Positions 34,864-45,681 of a stretch of DNA of 64,000 bases are shown here, one piece after another (the stretch's first letter is position 1; every line of letters begins with the position of its first letter). A program made the position numbers and the translations under genes. The DNA comes from Tritrichomonas musculus (lineage: Eukaryota > Parabasalia > Tritrichomonadida > Tritrichomonadidae): the NCBI GenBank assembly GCA_039105265.1, contig JAPFFF010000006.1, positions 6,324,001 through 6,388,000 of the forward strand. The letters run 5' to 3'. The notes beneath the pieces were generated by a model. The model did not search any database. It was given only the letters and a program-made list of their open reading frames with translations, and was not told the origin of the DNA.

Positions 34864-35383
34864 CACCTGTTTCACTTTCGTAACGGAAATTTTCACTTTC
34901 GTAACGGAAAATACAAAAACGTAAGAAAATTTAAAGCATTTCAAATATTTTTATGAATTTTAGTATAATAACAACTAATATTGCCATAGATACCATTTTT
35001 ATGGAAATTTTTTTTTAAGATTGATCAAATAATAAATCATATTTTTCGTTTTAAAAATCACTAATTCTTCACATATATGTATATTTTATTTAATAAATTA
35101 TACAAATTTGCTATTTAAATAAAATTTTTTTAAAGAAGAGATTATTATATATTGCATATTTATGTTGATGAATTTTTTCTGAATGAATAATCATTTTTTA
35201 TTAAATAAAAGATGTTAACTTTAAAATCACAAATTTTTAAAACAAAGATCATATATTCATGAAAATTTCATATTTTCCGTAACAAAAGTGAAAATTTCCG
35301 TTTCGAAAATGAAAATTTCCGTTACGAAAGTGAAAATTTCCGTCACGAAAGTGGAATTTTCCGCTACAAAAGTGAAACAGGTG
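34864..35383. mobile_element. 520-bp MITE with TA target duplication and tandem-repeat ends
   Basis: Both ends read TA-CACCTGTTTCAC inwards and are flanked by TA (34862-34863 and 35384-35385). The ends are made of a tandem unit of about 21 bp of the form TTTCACTTTCGTAACGGAAA: two copies at the left end and five, slightly diverged, at the right. There is no ORF. Size, TA flanks and lack of coding capacity fit a non-autonomous Tc1/mariner-superfamily element. It sits about 10 bp beyond the stop codon of the recombinase pseudogene. Confidence 0.75.
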
Positions 35384-35870
35384 TATTTTATTTTAGAGTA
35401 TATCGCTTATTTGCAAACCTGCATTGTCTTGATCTTTGTCTACGTATAAAAGATAAGCCTCGCTTTGCCATCTTCCATGAGCTTTAATGATGGCAGGATC
35501 AATATGATTCTACGATGCCAATGTGGCACCTCCTCTCCTAAAGGAGTGCCACGAGTATTGATTTACATCTAAATCTAATTGCTTTAAAACATTATTCAGT
35601 TCTTTTCTAAGATTTTCTTCACTCATATTTACAATATAATCATTATCGTTTAAATTAGAAATAAAGTTAATAAAATTAAGCGGATGATAAACTTTTAGAG
35701 TATTATTGTATAAATAAGTTGTCACACCTTTGCAATTTTGATCTGTCTTAGAAAATCTAATGTTTATTATTAATTTGTTTTTATTTATATCATATATAAT
35801 ATCTTTCTTTCTGAGATTTAATAATTCGGATACTGATTGTCCACGAAAAAAATTCTCAAATAATTTTGAC

Positions 35871-35895
35871 CTTGGATGGGAATCGAACCAGTGAC
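35871..35895 (-). other. tRNA T-arm-like / Pol III B-box-like sequence
   Basis: On the minus strand 35879-35889 reads GGTTCGATTCC, a full match to the B-box consensus GGTTCGANTCC, followed by a CCAAGGT acceptor-like stretch. The T-stem would have mismatches, and I see no A box or matching 5' acceptor strand. It is a fragment or coincidence, not a complete tRNA gene. Confidence 0.3.
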
Positions 35896-36711
35896 CCCAA
35901 AGATAAAAATTTAGTTCAAAAATACTTTTCCCAAAACGATTAAAAACAACTCAAAAAAAAAATAAAGTTTTTAAAAAGTTAAACTTTTATTAACTTTTTC
36001 ATAGAGTAAAAAGACTTTTCCCAATTTTGGACTCGTTCTCAAAGAAAGGGAGTAGGTTAGTAAAAGCATGCTATTAGTAATTATTGCTGACTGAATATAA
36101 CATGTACTCCATAATATAAATATAACTTGATTCTTTATCTGATTTATGAAATATGTATAGAAAATCAGAAAAAAATTCTAATTAATTTTGCGGATATTGC
36201 CGTATTTTGAAAATAAATTTAAAATATTGTACCTAGATTTCGGCTTGGTCATCTCTATATAGCAATTTTTATGGTAGAGATATAACATCAAATTTTGATG
36301 ATAGCTGGCTTTTGATATGAATTATTTTTGGGAATACGACTTCGTAATTGAGGTGAAAGTTGAGAAAAAGTTCCAATAAAGATCAAATGAATGTCTAAAA
36401 TATAATCGAAATGTTCAAATGAATGTTTAAAATAATATTGAAAGGTTTATTTTATATTATTATGAAATTTTCAATAATAATTTAAATTATTATAATTATT
36501 AATTGCTGCTTATATTGGAAATTAGTTTGATATAATCATTAAAAATAATATATTTTTATTTTTAATATATTTATTTCAATAAAAATTAATTAATTATAAA
36601 AAAAAACCATGAAAATTATGAGGAAATAAAAAGAATTATTTATTATAAAATATTTGTGAGAAAATTTATAAAAGTGACATGGATTTTTTACTGAAATAAA
36701 AGTTTGTTTTT

Positions 36712-38332
36712 ATGGACGGAATTTATAAGAACGACATCGATTATACAAATGATCAGCAAAATAATATTTTACAAACCAATGAAGAAAGTCAAAAAGATTT
36801 TTTTTCGCCATTATATACATTTGAAGATAAATATTTATTAAAAGGAATCGAAGTTTTGGATCTTCCAAGCGACAGTAATGATTCTGATTTTGACGAATAT
36901 GATAGTATTTATGACGACGATTTTTCTGACGAATACGAATATTTCTATGATGAAGAAGAAGAAAATGAAGACCCAGAAACTCAAAATCAAACAGAATTGA
37001 ACAGTTCTAGTACCGAAGCTGCAGTTCTAGGTTCCAGTGAAAATGATCGGCAGATATCGATTTGTGATGATCAAATAGAAAATTCAAAAAACTGTGAAAA
37101 AACGTTAAATCAAGTTGAAAAAAATCAAATTAATAAAGAAATTCCTCTCAAAAAATTTTATAAAAATGAATTAAAAGAAATTTTTCAAAATGATTATCGA
37201 ATATTTTTTACGGCCAATTTTTTGACCTCAAAGGCCAAAGAAAAAATCAAAGAATTTGTATCAAGAAAAAAATATTCTAAACTATCACTTGAGGAAAAAT
37301 GTGATATTATTTATATATCTAGGAGGTCTTTTACCAATTATAAAAAAAAAGGATATGTCTCAAAAGTGCCAGAGTAACAGAAATTTAAAAAAAGGTCGAA
37401 CTCCTAAACTAACAAAAGAGCAAACTACTCTTTTTCTGCAAAAATGCAGGGAAATGAGAGACAGCAAATTGGCAGTAACAAGTAAATGGGCTCGAAAAAT
37501 CATCAAACAAATTACTAGTGAATCAGGAATAGAGTGGTGTCTATGCCGATCAACTATTTCAAATATTTTTCTCAAAAATGGTTGGCATCGCCGAAAAAGC
37601 CAGAGCCGAAATCCTCAAAGCGATCCTGATGATAAGGATGCAAAAATTCAAAAATTCAAAGATGATGTGAAAAAAGTCATTGTTGACAATAACCTAAGAA
37701 GAAAGAACGTTCATATTATGGACGAAACAGGCTTGGATAGTGACTCTATTCCACCTTACACATGGACATTTCAAGAAGACAAGCAAGCCTATGTTTGCTC
37801 ATCTGGAACAAAAAGGAGAGACACACTAGTTGCTACGTTAACTGCGAATGGAGGTGGATTCGCAACATTTATTAGGCATCGGAATCAGAAAACTAAAAAT
37901 GTGAAAGGAAGAAAAGAAATCATTGATCCTGGAGTCAAGGGCATGAACATTATCGAGATGAAAAAGTGGGTGAATGGATTTAAAGAATATGCAAAACCTG
38001 GTGACTTATTGATTATGGACAATCTGTCTTCTCATCACAATAAAGAAGTGATCAATGATCTTAAAAATTCAGGTTTTCATGTTTTGTTTATTCCTCCAAG
38101 ATGTGCAGACGTGCTAAGCGTTCTTGACAATTGCTTTTTTGCAATTTTCAAAGCTAAATGGTATGAAGAGTTGGTTCTGGTCAATAATATAAATGAAAAA
38201 GAATCTTCTGCTCTTTATTTATTTGCTTCCTTAATTAATACTGGATTAGGTAAAAGAATGTATCATCACTGCGGATATGATGATTTTTCCCCAAAAACAC
38301 AGAAGAAGAAGAAGAAGATATTAATGTTATAA
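36712..38332 (+). pseudogene. DDE transposase (pogo-like), frameshifted
   Basis: The first frame runs from ATG 36712 to 37377 and encodes an acidic N-terminal half and the start of a DNA-binding region. The second frame covers the rest to 38332. The two overlap around an A run at about 37345, where a one-base slip would join them. The catalytic part is complete in outline: HIMDETGLDS (first Asp), LLIMDNLSSHHN (second Asp), and PPRCADVLSVLDNCFFAIFK, whose LD matches the third acidic residue of DDE_1/pogo families better than the Tc1 form. Intact transposases of this type bind the terminal repeats and cut at TA. The break could be a mutation, a programmed shift or a sequencing error in the homopolymer. 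Confidence 0.8.
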
Positions 38333-39430
38333 TTGCAAGAAATGAAACAAGTGATTAATTTAATGAAATTAAGTACAAAGATCGATTTTTTTTAAAAAAA
38401 AATAAAAATAAAATAAAATAAAAATAACAAATAAAACAATAACAACAATAATATTTTAAACATATTTTTTTTACAAATCATTAAATTTCTCATATATTAA
38501 CAAAAATAAATATATTATTAATATTTTTTTTAAAAAAAAAAAAAAAAAAAAAAATGACATTTGATATAAAAAAATGAGAAAATTTTTCTTGGACAATCAG
38601 TATACGTAGAAAGGCATAAAACGATAATGTCATATAAAACATAATTCTTAAATTTCTGATATCATTCATATCAGCAATCTGTAAAAAATGTATAAAAAAT
38701 TCGGGTTTAAAAGGTTTTTTAGCAAAAGGTGATGAATTTTCTTTAAAAGATCTGAGTAATCCAGCTTTAAACTGTTTGAATTCATTTGATAATGTTAAAT
38801 TTTGTAAATTATTTGTTTTAAAATAATAAGAAAAACCTGTAATATAAAACTTTAGTGTGTTTATAGCGATGTTATTTCTAGCCTGATATGTTATAAATAC
38901 TTTTAACTTTTCAATTGTGATAGGAGAAAGATTAGTTTTTAGTATATTCATGACTGTTTCATAAACAAGTAATGCTTTATCGTATGCGTTTTTGAGGTTT
39001 TAGCTAAAGAATTGTCACTATATTGTTGAGATTCTTGTAATAATTGTTCAAACTCGGTTAAATTTTGAGGTTGATTAACGTTCGTAGGTTGATTAACGTT
39101 CGTAGGTTGATTTGTATTAGATAAAGGAAATTGATTAGGTAAATTTTGTGTAGGTTGGTTATAATTATAATTAAATGTCTGATTTTGAAACTGAAAGTTA
39201 AACATATTAGTTTGTTGAAAAGCATTAGAATTGAATATTGTTCCATTATTTTGAGGGCGTGTATATGGAGTTGGAAAATGTACTTCCTTTTCCAAATTAT
39301 TTTTAAATAAATTTTCTCGATAATTTTTATTAAAAAGTTGTTTTGTGGAAACATACTTTTGGATTTTGAACAACAATAAATTGGTCGATAATTTTTATTA
39401 AAAAGTTGTTTTGCAGATCAAATTTGATTT

Positions 39431-39524
39431 AATTTTTTCACTTTTTGAGTTTATTCGGCTAAAACAAATTTTTGGAGATTATTTCAGAGGAACGTTCAAA
39501 AAGTGCACACATTTGAGAGATTTT
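39431..39524 (-). repeat. right terminal inverted repeat of the recombinase element
   Basis: Inverted partner of 34728-34821. It contains CACTTTTTGAGTTTATTCGG and ends in TGAGAGATTTT. Confidence 0.7.
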
Positions 39525-42500
39525 AGAAATTATTTTTAAATAAATTTTCTCAATTTTTTCAATGAAACATGAAAATTTCTCTCAAATTTCTTATCAATAT
39601 TTTTATAGCCTCTATAAAAAAAAATTGAGAGTAAATAATGATAATAAAAATTTGAGAGAAAACTATATTTAAAGTTTGTTATTCTTTATCAATTAATTAA
39701 TAAAAAGCTTTTTCAGAGGTATTCATGTGAAGTGAAAACTCGTTATTTGATTTTTTTATTTTTAGTTTAATTGAATGAATATTTTATCTTATGAAAAACA
39801 TTAAGATTATTTACTTCTATATATTCAATACTGGCATTTGCCATAATTGGTTTTAATTATGGTTGTACCTGGTCAGCATTTGGTCAGATTCTTTGACCGC
39901 CCATGATGAATTAGAATGCCCTTGGACAATTTGATTTTTGTTTCATTAAAATTATTTGGAAAAATATCATTCAAATATTTTTTTTCTTCTTCAATTTTAA
40001 AATAAGGGGATAAATCAAAAACGCCTATTCAATTTTTTTCCAACTACTCAATTTTTCACTTTTTCTAAAGGCGTTTTTGATCAATATTTTTTAAAAAAAT
40101 CAAAAACGCCACATTTGACCTTCTGCCTGGTAAAATTAAAAAACTCGTTTTTTCAAAAACGCCAGGTTTTAAAAAAACAATTATAGATTTTAATGCAATT
40201 TAGAAAAATAAATTATTATGTTACTGGTATTTTTTTAAGATCATTTTTAATCTTTGGGAGAAATATTTTAAAAATTGGGAATAATCGACATATGATATAA
40301 AGATTTTAGATTCAAAAAATAAATTATATCAAGTATAAATGATAATATTTATTGAATATTACATGAAAATCAACTAGGCTGACTTTAAGTAAATTTTGAA
40401 GAAATTCATTTTAATGGGATATTATATCTTTTAAATGGAAAATATAAAAAAAGATAATTTTGCAATATTTTGGTTATAATGAAGCTTGATTATCAAAATA
40501 TTATAATAGAATTAAAAAAAGCGTATTTTGGAAATTATTTGAAATTTCCAAAAAATTGTTTCTTTTTAATAAATTGTATATGATTGCGTTTTTATCAACA
40601 TATAATATCGAATTCCAAGTGAAATATAGTTTTTTATATATTAAATTTTTTATATAAAATGGTTTTGTTTTTATGTTTTATTTTTCATAATATAAATCTA
40701 TTTTTAATTGTTTTTTTTTATTTATATTTATATTTATTTCCGGTAAAGTATTCATATTCATAATATATTAAGATATTGATACATTTTAATTTGAAAAGGT
40801 TATTTTTTTTATTAACAATATTTCAAAGAAAATTTTGAATTAACAATTAAAGTATCATAAATTTGATATAATAAGTATTAAATATAGTATAATATGTATA
40901 TTTGTATAATATATTTTATATAATAATTATAATATAATAATTATAATATATATTAATACCTATATTAAATGTTATTTAATAAGATATTTTAATTTTATAT
41001 TTTGAATTATTTTTGCCGCTAAAGTCAATCTACACATATTTGAGAAGGGAAAAATTGAGAAGATTCTGAGGAATAATTGTGGTTATTCACAAGCATTGAT
41101 ACATAATAAAATTTAAATATCTCTAAATATGTTTTGAATAAGTTTTTTTTTTGATCAATAATACTTTAAAAACAGTATCATTTGATTTTACAATAGGTTA
41201 AAAAATGAAAATACTTTTTTTTTAGATGAAATAAGATGATTTTGTAAATATATAATTAATAAGGCTTTAATCCAAAATTATCAATTTTATTTTCACTTAT
41301 AATATATAATTACGCGAATAATTTTTTATTTATTAAAGAATTCATGAAATTTAAATGAAAATCCTTTGCTTTCCTTTATATAAAAAAGATTTACTTAACT
41401 TAATAAGATTATCAACTATATTTCTATGCAAATATTATTATCATTTATAATTTTATGAATTTAATTAGTTTTGAAAAGTTTGAAATTACTATACATTTTT
41501 GATCTTCACATGATATTTGGTAAAACAACAGTTATGTAATATTATTCTCATATATATTCCTGTTAAAATGATATTATTCAGATAATTGACTAAAATATAT
41601 AATCATCTCGATAATTTGGATAAATTGAAGATATATATTAAAAATATAACTATTGTTATTTATATATATGCCTAATATCAAATTAAAAATAATAATAATA
41701 TAATTTTTAATGAGAAATTTATGTTTTCATTCAAAAAATAAATTGAGAGCTTTATAAGATTGACCTAAAAATATAAATATATGAATATGTATATTATTTT
41801 AGCATAATTTAAACATATAATTGATATGTATCCAATCACATATATATATATTATATTTAAATTTTAAAATTTCAAAGGAGAAACTAATAGAAAATACTAT
41901 TTTATTACTTTTTTAAAACATTACATAAAAAATATATAATAAAATCATGAATCTCCATGTAAACAAAAAAAATAACTTAGTTTTGATTCATGTATATTCG
42001 TTCTATTGTACTTTCTTTTTTATATTAGCATAAATGAATGATATTCATGTCAGAATCAATTCGTCCAATTGGTCCTGGAATCTATGCTAATTATCAGTGT
42101 TTATTGATTTGGAAATTTGAAATTTCAGGATTTTTTGTTGAAAAAAATGTAACCATATTTTTGTTAAAAGTTTATAATATTATTTAATACTTAATATTTC
42201 ATTAAAATTTGTGTAAAAGAGGTTTTTTATAAACATATAATCCATGCTTCTTATATATATTAATGAACAATTGTTTGTTACAAAATATAAGATATCAAAT
42301 AATAAAAATGCACTTTTAATTTCGTATGAATTGTTTTGATTTATCATTTAATTGATGCCATGATTACGACCTTCACTATTTTTTTATATTTATTTATTTT
42401 CACTAACTTTATAATCTTGACAATTGTTATTATCATTATTCAATTTAAAAACATTTTTAGTGTCATAGATGCTTAAAGGTTATTTATTTTGGATTAAACA

Positions 42501-43210
42501 ATCGAAATAAGGAATTTAAATCATATTTTAATTGGAAATTAAATTTATAAATTCTTATATTAAGCTACAATTAAAAATCTATTTTCATTCATTAATATGT
42601 TACAAAAATATTCAAAGAAACATTGCATAATTAGGCATAAAATTTTTAAATTCTTGAAATGTTTTAAAAAAATCTTTAGAAATAAATGAAAAAGAAGTAT
42701 TCATCATTAAGTCTGAAGTTTATTGATAGAAATTTGAGATCAAATATAAATGATATTTGTTATTATTGAAATAAGAATATATTATTTTTTTTTCTCAATT
42801 TTTTTTACTTTTATTTCATAAAATTCATATATAAATGTATATATAGAACTCGTGTTAAAATATCAATCTTTTATTATTTTGGGAAATGCAGTTATTACTT
42901 AAATAAATGCATTTTAATTTTATATATTTAATGTTAATGATGATCACATGGCCATGAAATAACGTATGTATGCTTTAAAAAAGGTTTTTGGGAGAAAATT
43001 AGAATTATAGAAAAATAAGATTTGCGGAAATTTCGGATGCGAAATTTCAATATTCAATTTTTCAATGTGAAAATATCCAGATTGAATGCTATTATTTCCA
43101 AATTGAATGCATTTATTTCCATAAAAAATAAAATATTTCCAAATTGAATTAGTAAATGGTCCAATATTTCAGAAGATTATTTATTAGAAAATAGAAAAGG
43201 TTATTAATTA
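39525..43210. other. very AT-rich stretch without a convincing gene
   Basis: I see no long ORF or RNA gene here. Long TA-rich tracts dominate. Two things stand out: the CAAAAACGCC cluster at 40015-40163, and a coding-like patch at 42047-42187 that begins MSESIRPIGPGIYANYQ and then loses coding character. Near 43080-43150 an imperfect repeat of ATTTCCAAATTGAAT occurs three times just before element A. Confidence 0.6.
40015..40163. repeat. CAAAAACGCC hairpin cluster
   Basis: TCAAAAACGCC occurs at 40015-40025, 40100-40110 and 40153-40163, with an inverted copy at 40069-40080. The inverted copy can pair with either neighbour. The tighter hairpin has 12-bp arms (GGCGTTTTTGAT with ATCAAAAACGCC) and a loop of about 17 bases at 40070-40110. 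The function is unknown; it could be the ends of a decayed MITE. Confidence 0.65.
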
Positions 43211-44080
43211 TTGAAAAAGTTTTTATTTTATGTTTTTGTTTTTATTTTGGGAAATTTAAGAAATTTCCTGATATATTTTTTGAATACTTTGGAAATTTCC
43301 AAAATAACAATCACTGCTAATTATAATTCTCTAAACATTATTGTTGGAGCTCAGGGTAAAGGTAAATCTCATATTGTATTAAGAGATATAATTCAAATAT
43401 CTCGATTGAAGGAGTCAAATGTACATCAAATTGTGTATATTAGCAAGAAGGGAGTTATAAATGATTCTACATTTGAAGCTCAACGCGAATTGATAAATTT
43501 ACCTGTGAAAGTAGTTTCTGACACAAATGCAGAAAATTATTTGAAAGAATTGGATTTATGGAAGGAATTGTACGATAAATACTCCTGCGCAGCAGGACTA
43601 GGCTCCAAAGGGGCTTATACAAGTGTTGTAAGGATTACAATCTCGCAAAGCTCGAGCTCGCAGAGCGAGATTGATGATAAAAAATTACAGAAAATGTTTC
43701 AATTCCTTAATATTGACAAACTTGGTAAACCACATATACCATTAAATACAATAATTCTGTGTGAAGACTTCATTAAATCTAAGTTGTTAAAATCTGCTTA
43801 CTTCACAAATTATATAACTCAATTACGACACAAACATTCAATCGTTTATGTGAACGTTCAATTCTTCAAAGCGATTCCAACCGATTATAAGAACAATTGT
43901 ACTTCATTCTTTATTTTCAATGGATTCTCAAGGCAAAAATTGAATTACATATATCAACAAGTTGTTATGCAAGTTGAATTTGAAGATTTGTGGAGACAAT
44001 ATAATCGAATGAAGAATCATGATTTTGTTTTGGTGAATACACGTGAAGGAAGTATTGAATTTATAAGATTCAACCAGTAA
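43211..44080 (+). pseudogene. FtsK/HerA-type DNA-packaging ATPase, 5' truncated (element A)
   Basis: Walker A is GAQGKGKS (residues 46-53 counted from the TTG at 43211). Walker B is TIILCED. The later RHKHSIVYVNVQ and FNGFSRQKLNYIYQQ segments align with the element B ATPase, as does the C-terminus up to the TAA. Residues before ITANYNSLN have no counterpart in B and no in-frame ATG, so the original start is lost. Between ELYDKYS and EIDDKKLQ there is a Ser/Gly-rich stretch encoded by GC-rich palindromic DNA (43583-43672) unlike the rest of the gene. In Mavericks and related viruses this ATPase drives genome packaging into capsids. Confidence 0.8.
43583..43672. repeat. GC-rich micro-hairpin cluster, in frame inside the ATPase gene
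   Basis: TCCTGC-GCA-GCAGGA at 43583-43597 is a perfect 6-bp-arm hairpin. A second, imperfect palindrome runs 43641-43670 from TCTCGC to GCGAGA and includes the perfect 8-mer GCTCGAGC. The stretch keeps the reading frame and contrasts with the AT-rich gene around it. Confidence 0.6.
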
Positions 44081-44113
44081 GTACAAAAAAAATATTTTGG
44101 CTATGCTAAATCC

Positions 44114-44142
44114 GCACTTACGTGCGTCAGGCACGCAGTGCC
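44114..44142. repeat. two GC-rich micro-hairpins after the ATPase gene
   Basis: GCAC-TTAC-GTGC lies at 44114-44125 and GGCAC-GCA-GTGCC at 44130-44142, in an otherwise AT-rich intergenic gap. The second closely resembles the hairpin at 52007-52019. Confidence 0.6.
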
Positions 44143-44236
44143 TTCCGCTAGGAACCATACACAATTAACAGTTAACTGTTAAATAGACAAAAAAATATTC
44201 AATTTATTCGTTGAATCGTAGATTCTAGGATTTGTT

Positions 44237-45603
44237 TTACAAATCATCAAGAACAATATCTTGATGGTTTCCTTTGAATATTTGAGGTTCAGGTATTTCA
44301 TATTTCTCACGAAGTTTTAAAATCATTTCTTGATTTGATTTGTTAATTCGTTCAATTGAATAATTGTAAAATGAATGTTCTTTGAATGTTTGTTCATCGG
44401 TATTACCATTAACAAATGTTTCAAAAGAATTTATGTTAATCCTTCGTCGGAGATTTGATGTTAGAATTACAGGGTGGTCAAAAAGTCTGTTCGTCAGGGT
44501 TTTTTACAATGTATAGTTAGCATTACTATTTCATATTATATACATATATTCTTTGAATTATAGGTAATAAAAGTATATTATTTATTGTTGAAAATCTTTT
44601 TAATTAACTTTTAAAAAATTAATTCAAAAAATAGTATACGTTTATATTTTTTGGTATTTTGGGAAATATATTGAGAAAAATTTAATGTATTTCAGAATGT
44701 GATTCTATTTCATTCATCAAAATAATATAATATTAAGCTTAGTTTAAGAAGATAATATTGACATATATTTTGAAAATAATTATTTGGGTTTGAACCATAA
44801 AATGATGAATAAACTTCAAACCATACATACATTCATCTATTTTGATTAAAAAGTATTATAAAAAACCTAATATTGGATTTTACTGAATTTATTTCTATAT
44901 TTTAATATATATGCATCTATACTATTTGAATATATATATTTATTAAATATTTATTCCAATTATCAGTTTAAATTGTTTGATTGATTCTTATATGTGCAAA
45001 ATTTGAACTTTTTCAGTATTCCAAAATTTTTGGAATAATGATAAAATAGTTGAATCTAATTCATAAATAATATTTATATTTATTTATTAATATATATAAT
45101 AATATACAATTTAAACTTTTTATATATCATGTTTTTATGAATATAGAATGATTTTTAACTATTGAAAATATCAATTTTAATAAGACAATTGAAAATTTGA
45201 TATGCTTTATAAAATTCAATTAGAAAAATATATGTGAAGCGCCTATTGGAATATTTTTTTAAGTTATTGATTACTATAAAAATTATCTATTATAATATAT
45301 AGATATAATAAACAAATATTTAATATTCAATAAAATAATGATTGACGAACAGACTTTTTGACCACCCTGTACATGTTCAAGATTCATATCTTTCAATTGA
45401 TTTGGATATAAGCGTGTGATTTTTTTGTCGGAATTGGTTAATGAAATGTATGACACACGAACAAGGTAAGTACCTTTTCCGATATTGATTGGAAATCGTT
45501 CACAAAGTAATGTAAAATCACATTTTTGATATTCATCTGGATTTGGAAGTAATGAGATTAATGAATTGATGTATTCATATACTCGAAGGTTGGTTGTTGT
45601 CAT
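44237..45603 (-). pseudogene. unknown element A gene split by a MITE
   Basis: The minus-strand ORF starts at ATG 45603 and reads MTTTNLRVYEYINSLISLL. It runs to NLEHV at about 45372, where a 900-bp TA-flanked element interrupts it. Beyond the insertion (from 44469 down) the same frame resumes with ILTSNLRRRINI and ends in LDDL and TAA at 44237. Removing the insert plus one TA gives an uninterrupted gene of about 155 codons. The start is supported by a T-rich run and AATCAAATG, like the starts in elements B and C. I do not recognise the family. The position beside the ATPase suggests an element gene, perhaps structural. Confidence 0.65.
44470..45369. mobile_element. 900-bp TA-flanked MITE (Tc1/mariner type)
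   Basis: Perfect 27-bp terminal inverted repeats begin CAGGGTGGTCAAAAAGTCTG and continue TTCGTCA. They are flanked by TA at 44468-44469 and 45370-45371. The inside is AT-rich with no ORF, so it is non-autonomous. The perfect ends suggest a young insertion, later than the decay of its host element. Confidence 0.85.
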
Positions 45604-45681
45604 TTGATTACAAAATAAAAAATTGAAAATAAATTTTAAAAATTGAAATTGTGAAGAAATGACAAAAAAATAATTATTATG

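Larger units (their letters stand above)
35833..38600 (+). mobile_element. pogo/Tc1-mariner-like DNA transposon, 2,768 bp
   Basis: The ends are inverted repeats of about 28 bp, imperfect after the first 12 bases, beginning CTGATTGTCCA. They are flanked on both sides by TA (35831-35832 and 38601-38602), the target duplication of the Tc1/mariner superfamily. The interior carries a DDE transposase on the plus strand, now in two frames. The insertion point lies inside the tyrosine-recombinase gene, so this element is younger than that one. Confidence 0.85.
35393..39376 (-). pseudogene. tyrosine recombinase (phage-integrase fold), split by a transposon
   Basis: Two parts lie on the minus strand. 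The N-terminal part (about 39376-38603) has an Asn/Gln-rich leader with NQPTNV repeats, then a SAM-like core-binding domain ending in FYAFLR. The C-terminal part (35830-35393) has SELLNLRKKD, the catalytic box SWHSFRRGG, then HGRWQSEAYLLYVDKD with the expected late His/Trp and Tyr. The transposon at 35833-38600 separates them, and removing it with one TA copy restores one frame across the junction. Other lesions are a frameshift near 38985 in an A run, and an in-frame TAG near 35510 between the HxxR box and the Tyr region. The start is uncertain: a TTG at 39376 or an ATG at 39354 with an early frameshift. A 31-bp direct duplication (39316-39346 and 39382-39413) lies there. Confidence 0.8.
34728..39524. 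mobile_element. tyrosine-recombinase element with 94-bp terminal inverted repeats, carrying two later insertions
   Basis: Two inverted copies of about 94 bp bound this 4.8-kb segment: left 34728-34821, right 39431-39524. Both begin AAAATCTCTCAAATG and pass through an AAGTGAAAAAATT-like end. Between them lies one minus-strand tyrosine-recombinase gene, now broken. The gene is split by a 2,768-bp TA-flanked transposon, and a 520-bp TA-flanked MITE lies just beyond its stop. Without those two insertions the element would be about 1.5 kb, essentially one recombinase gene between inverted repeats. No clear target-site duplication is visible outside the repeats. Confidence 0.65.

Noticed and set aside
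35871-35895. Complete tRNA gene
   Set aside because: Only the T-arm/B-box side is visible. The stem has mismatches, and no A box or 5' acceptor strand was found.
39058-39354. Alternative minus-strand ORF of 98 codons overlapping the recombinase leader
   Set aside because: Its translation is Ile/Leu-rich low complexity; the other frame gives the Asn/Gln-rich leader leading into the recombinase. Only its ATG at 39354 may matter as a possible original start.
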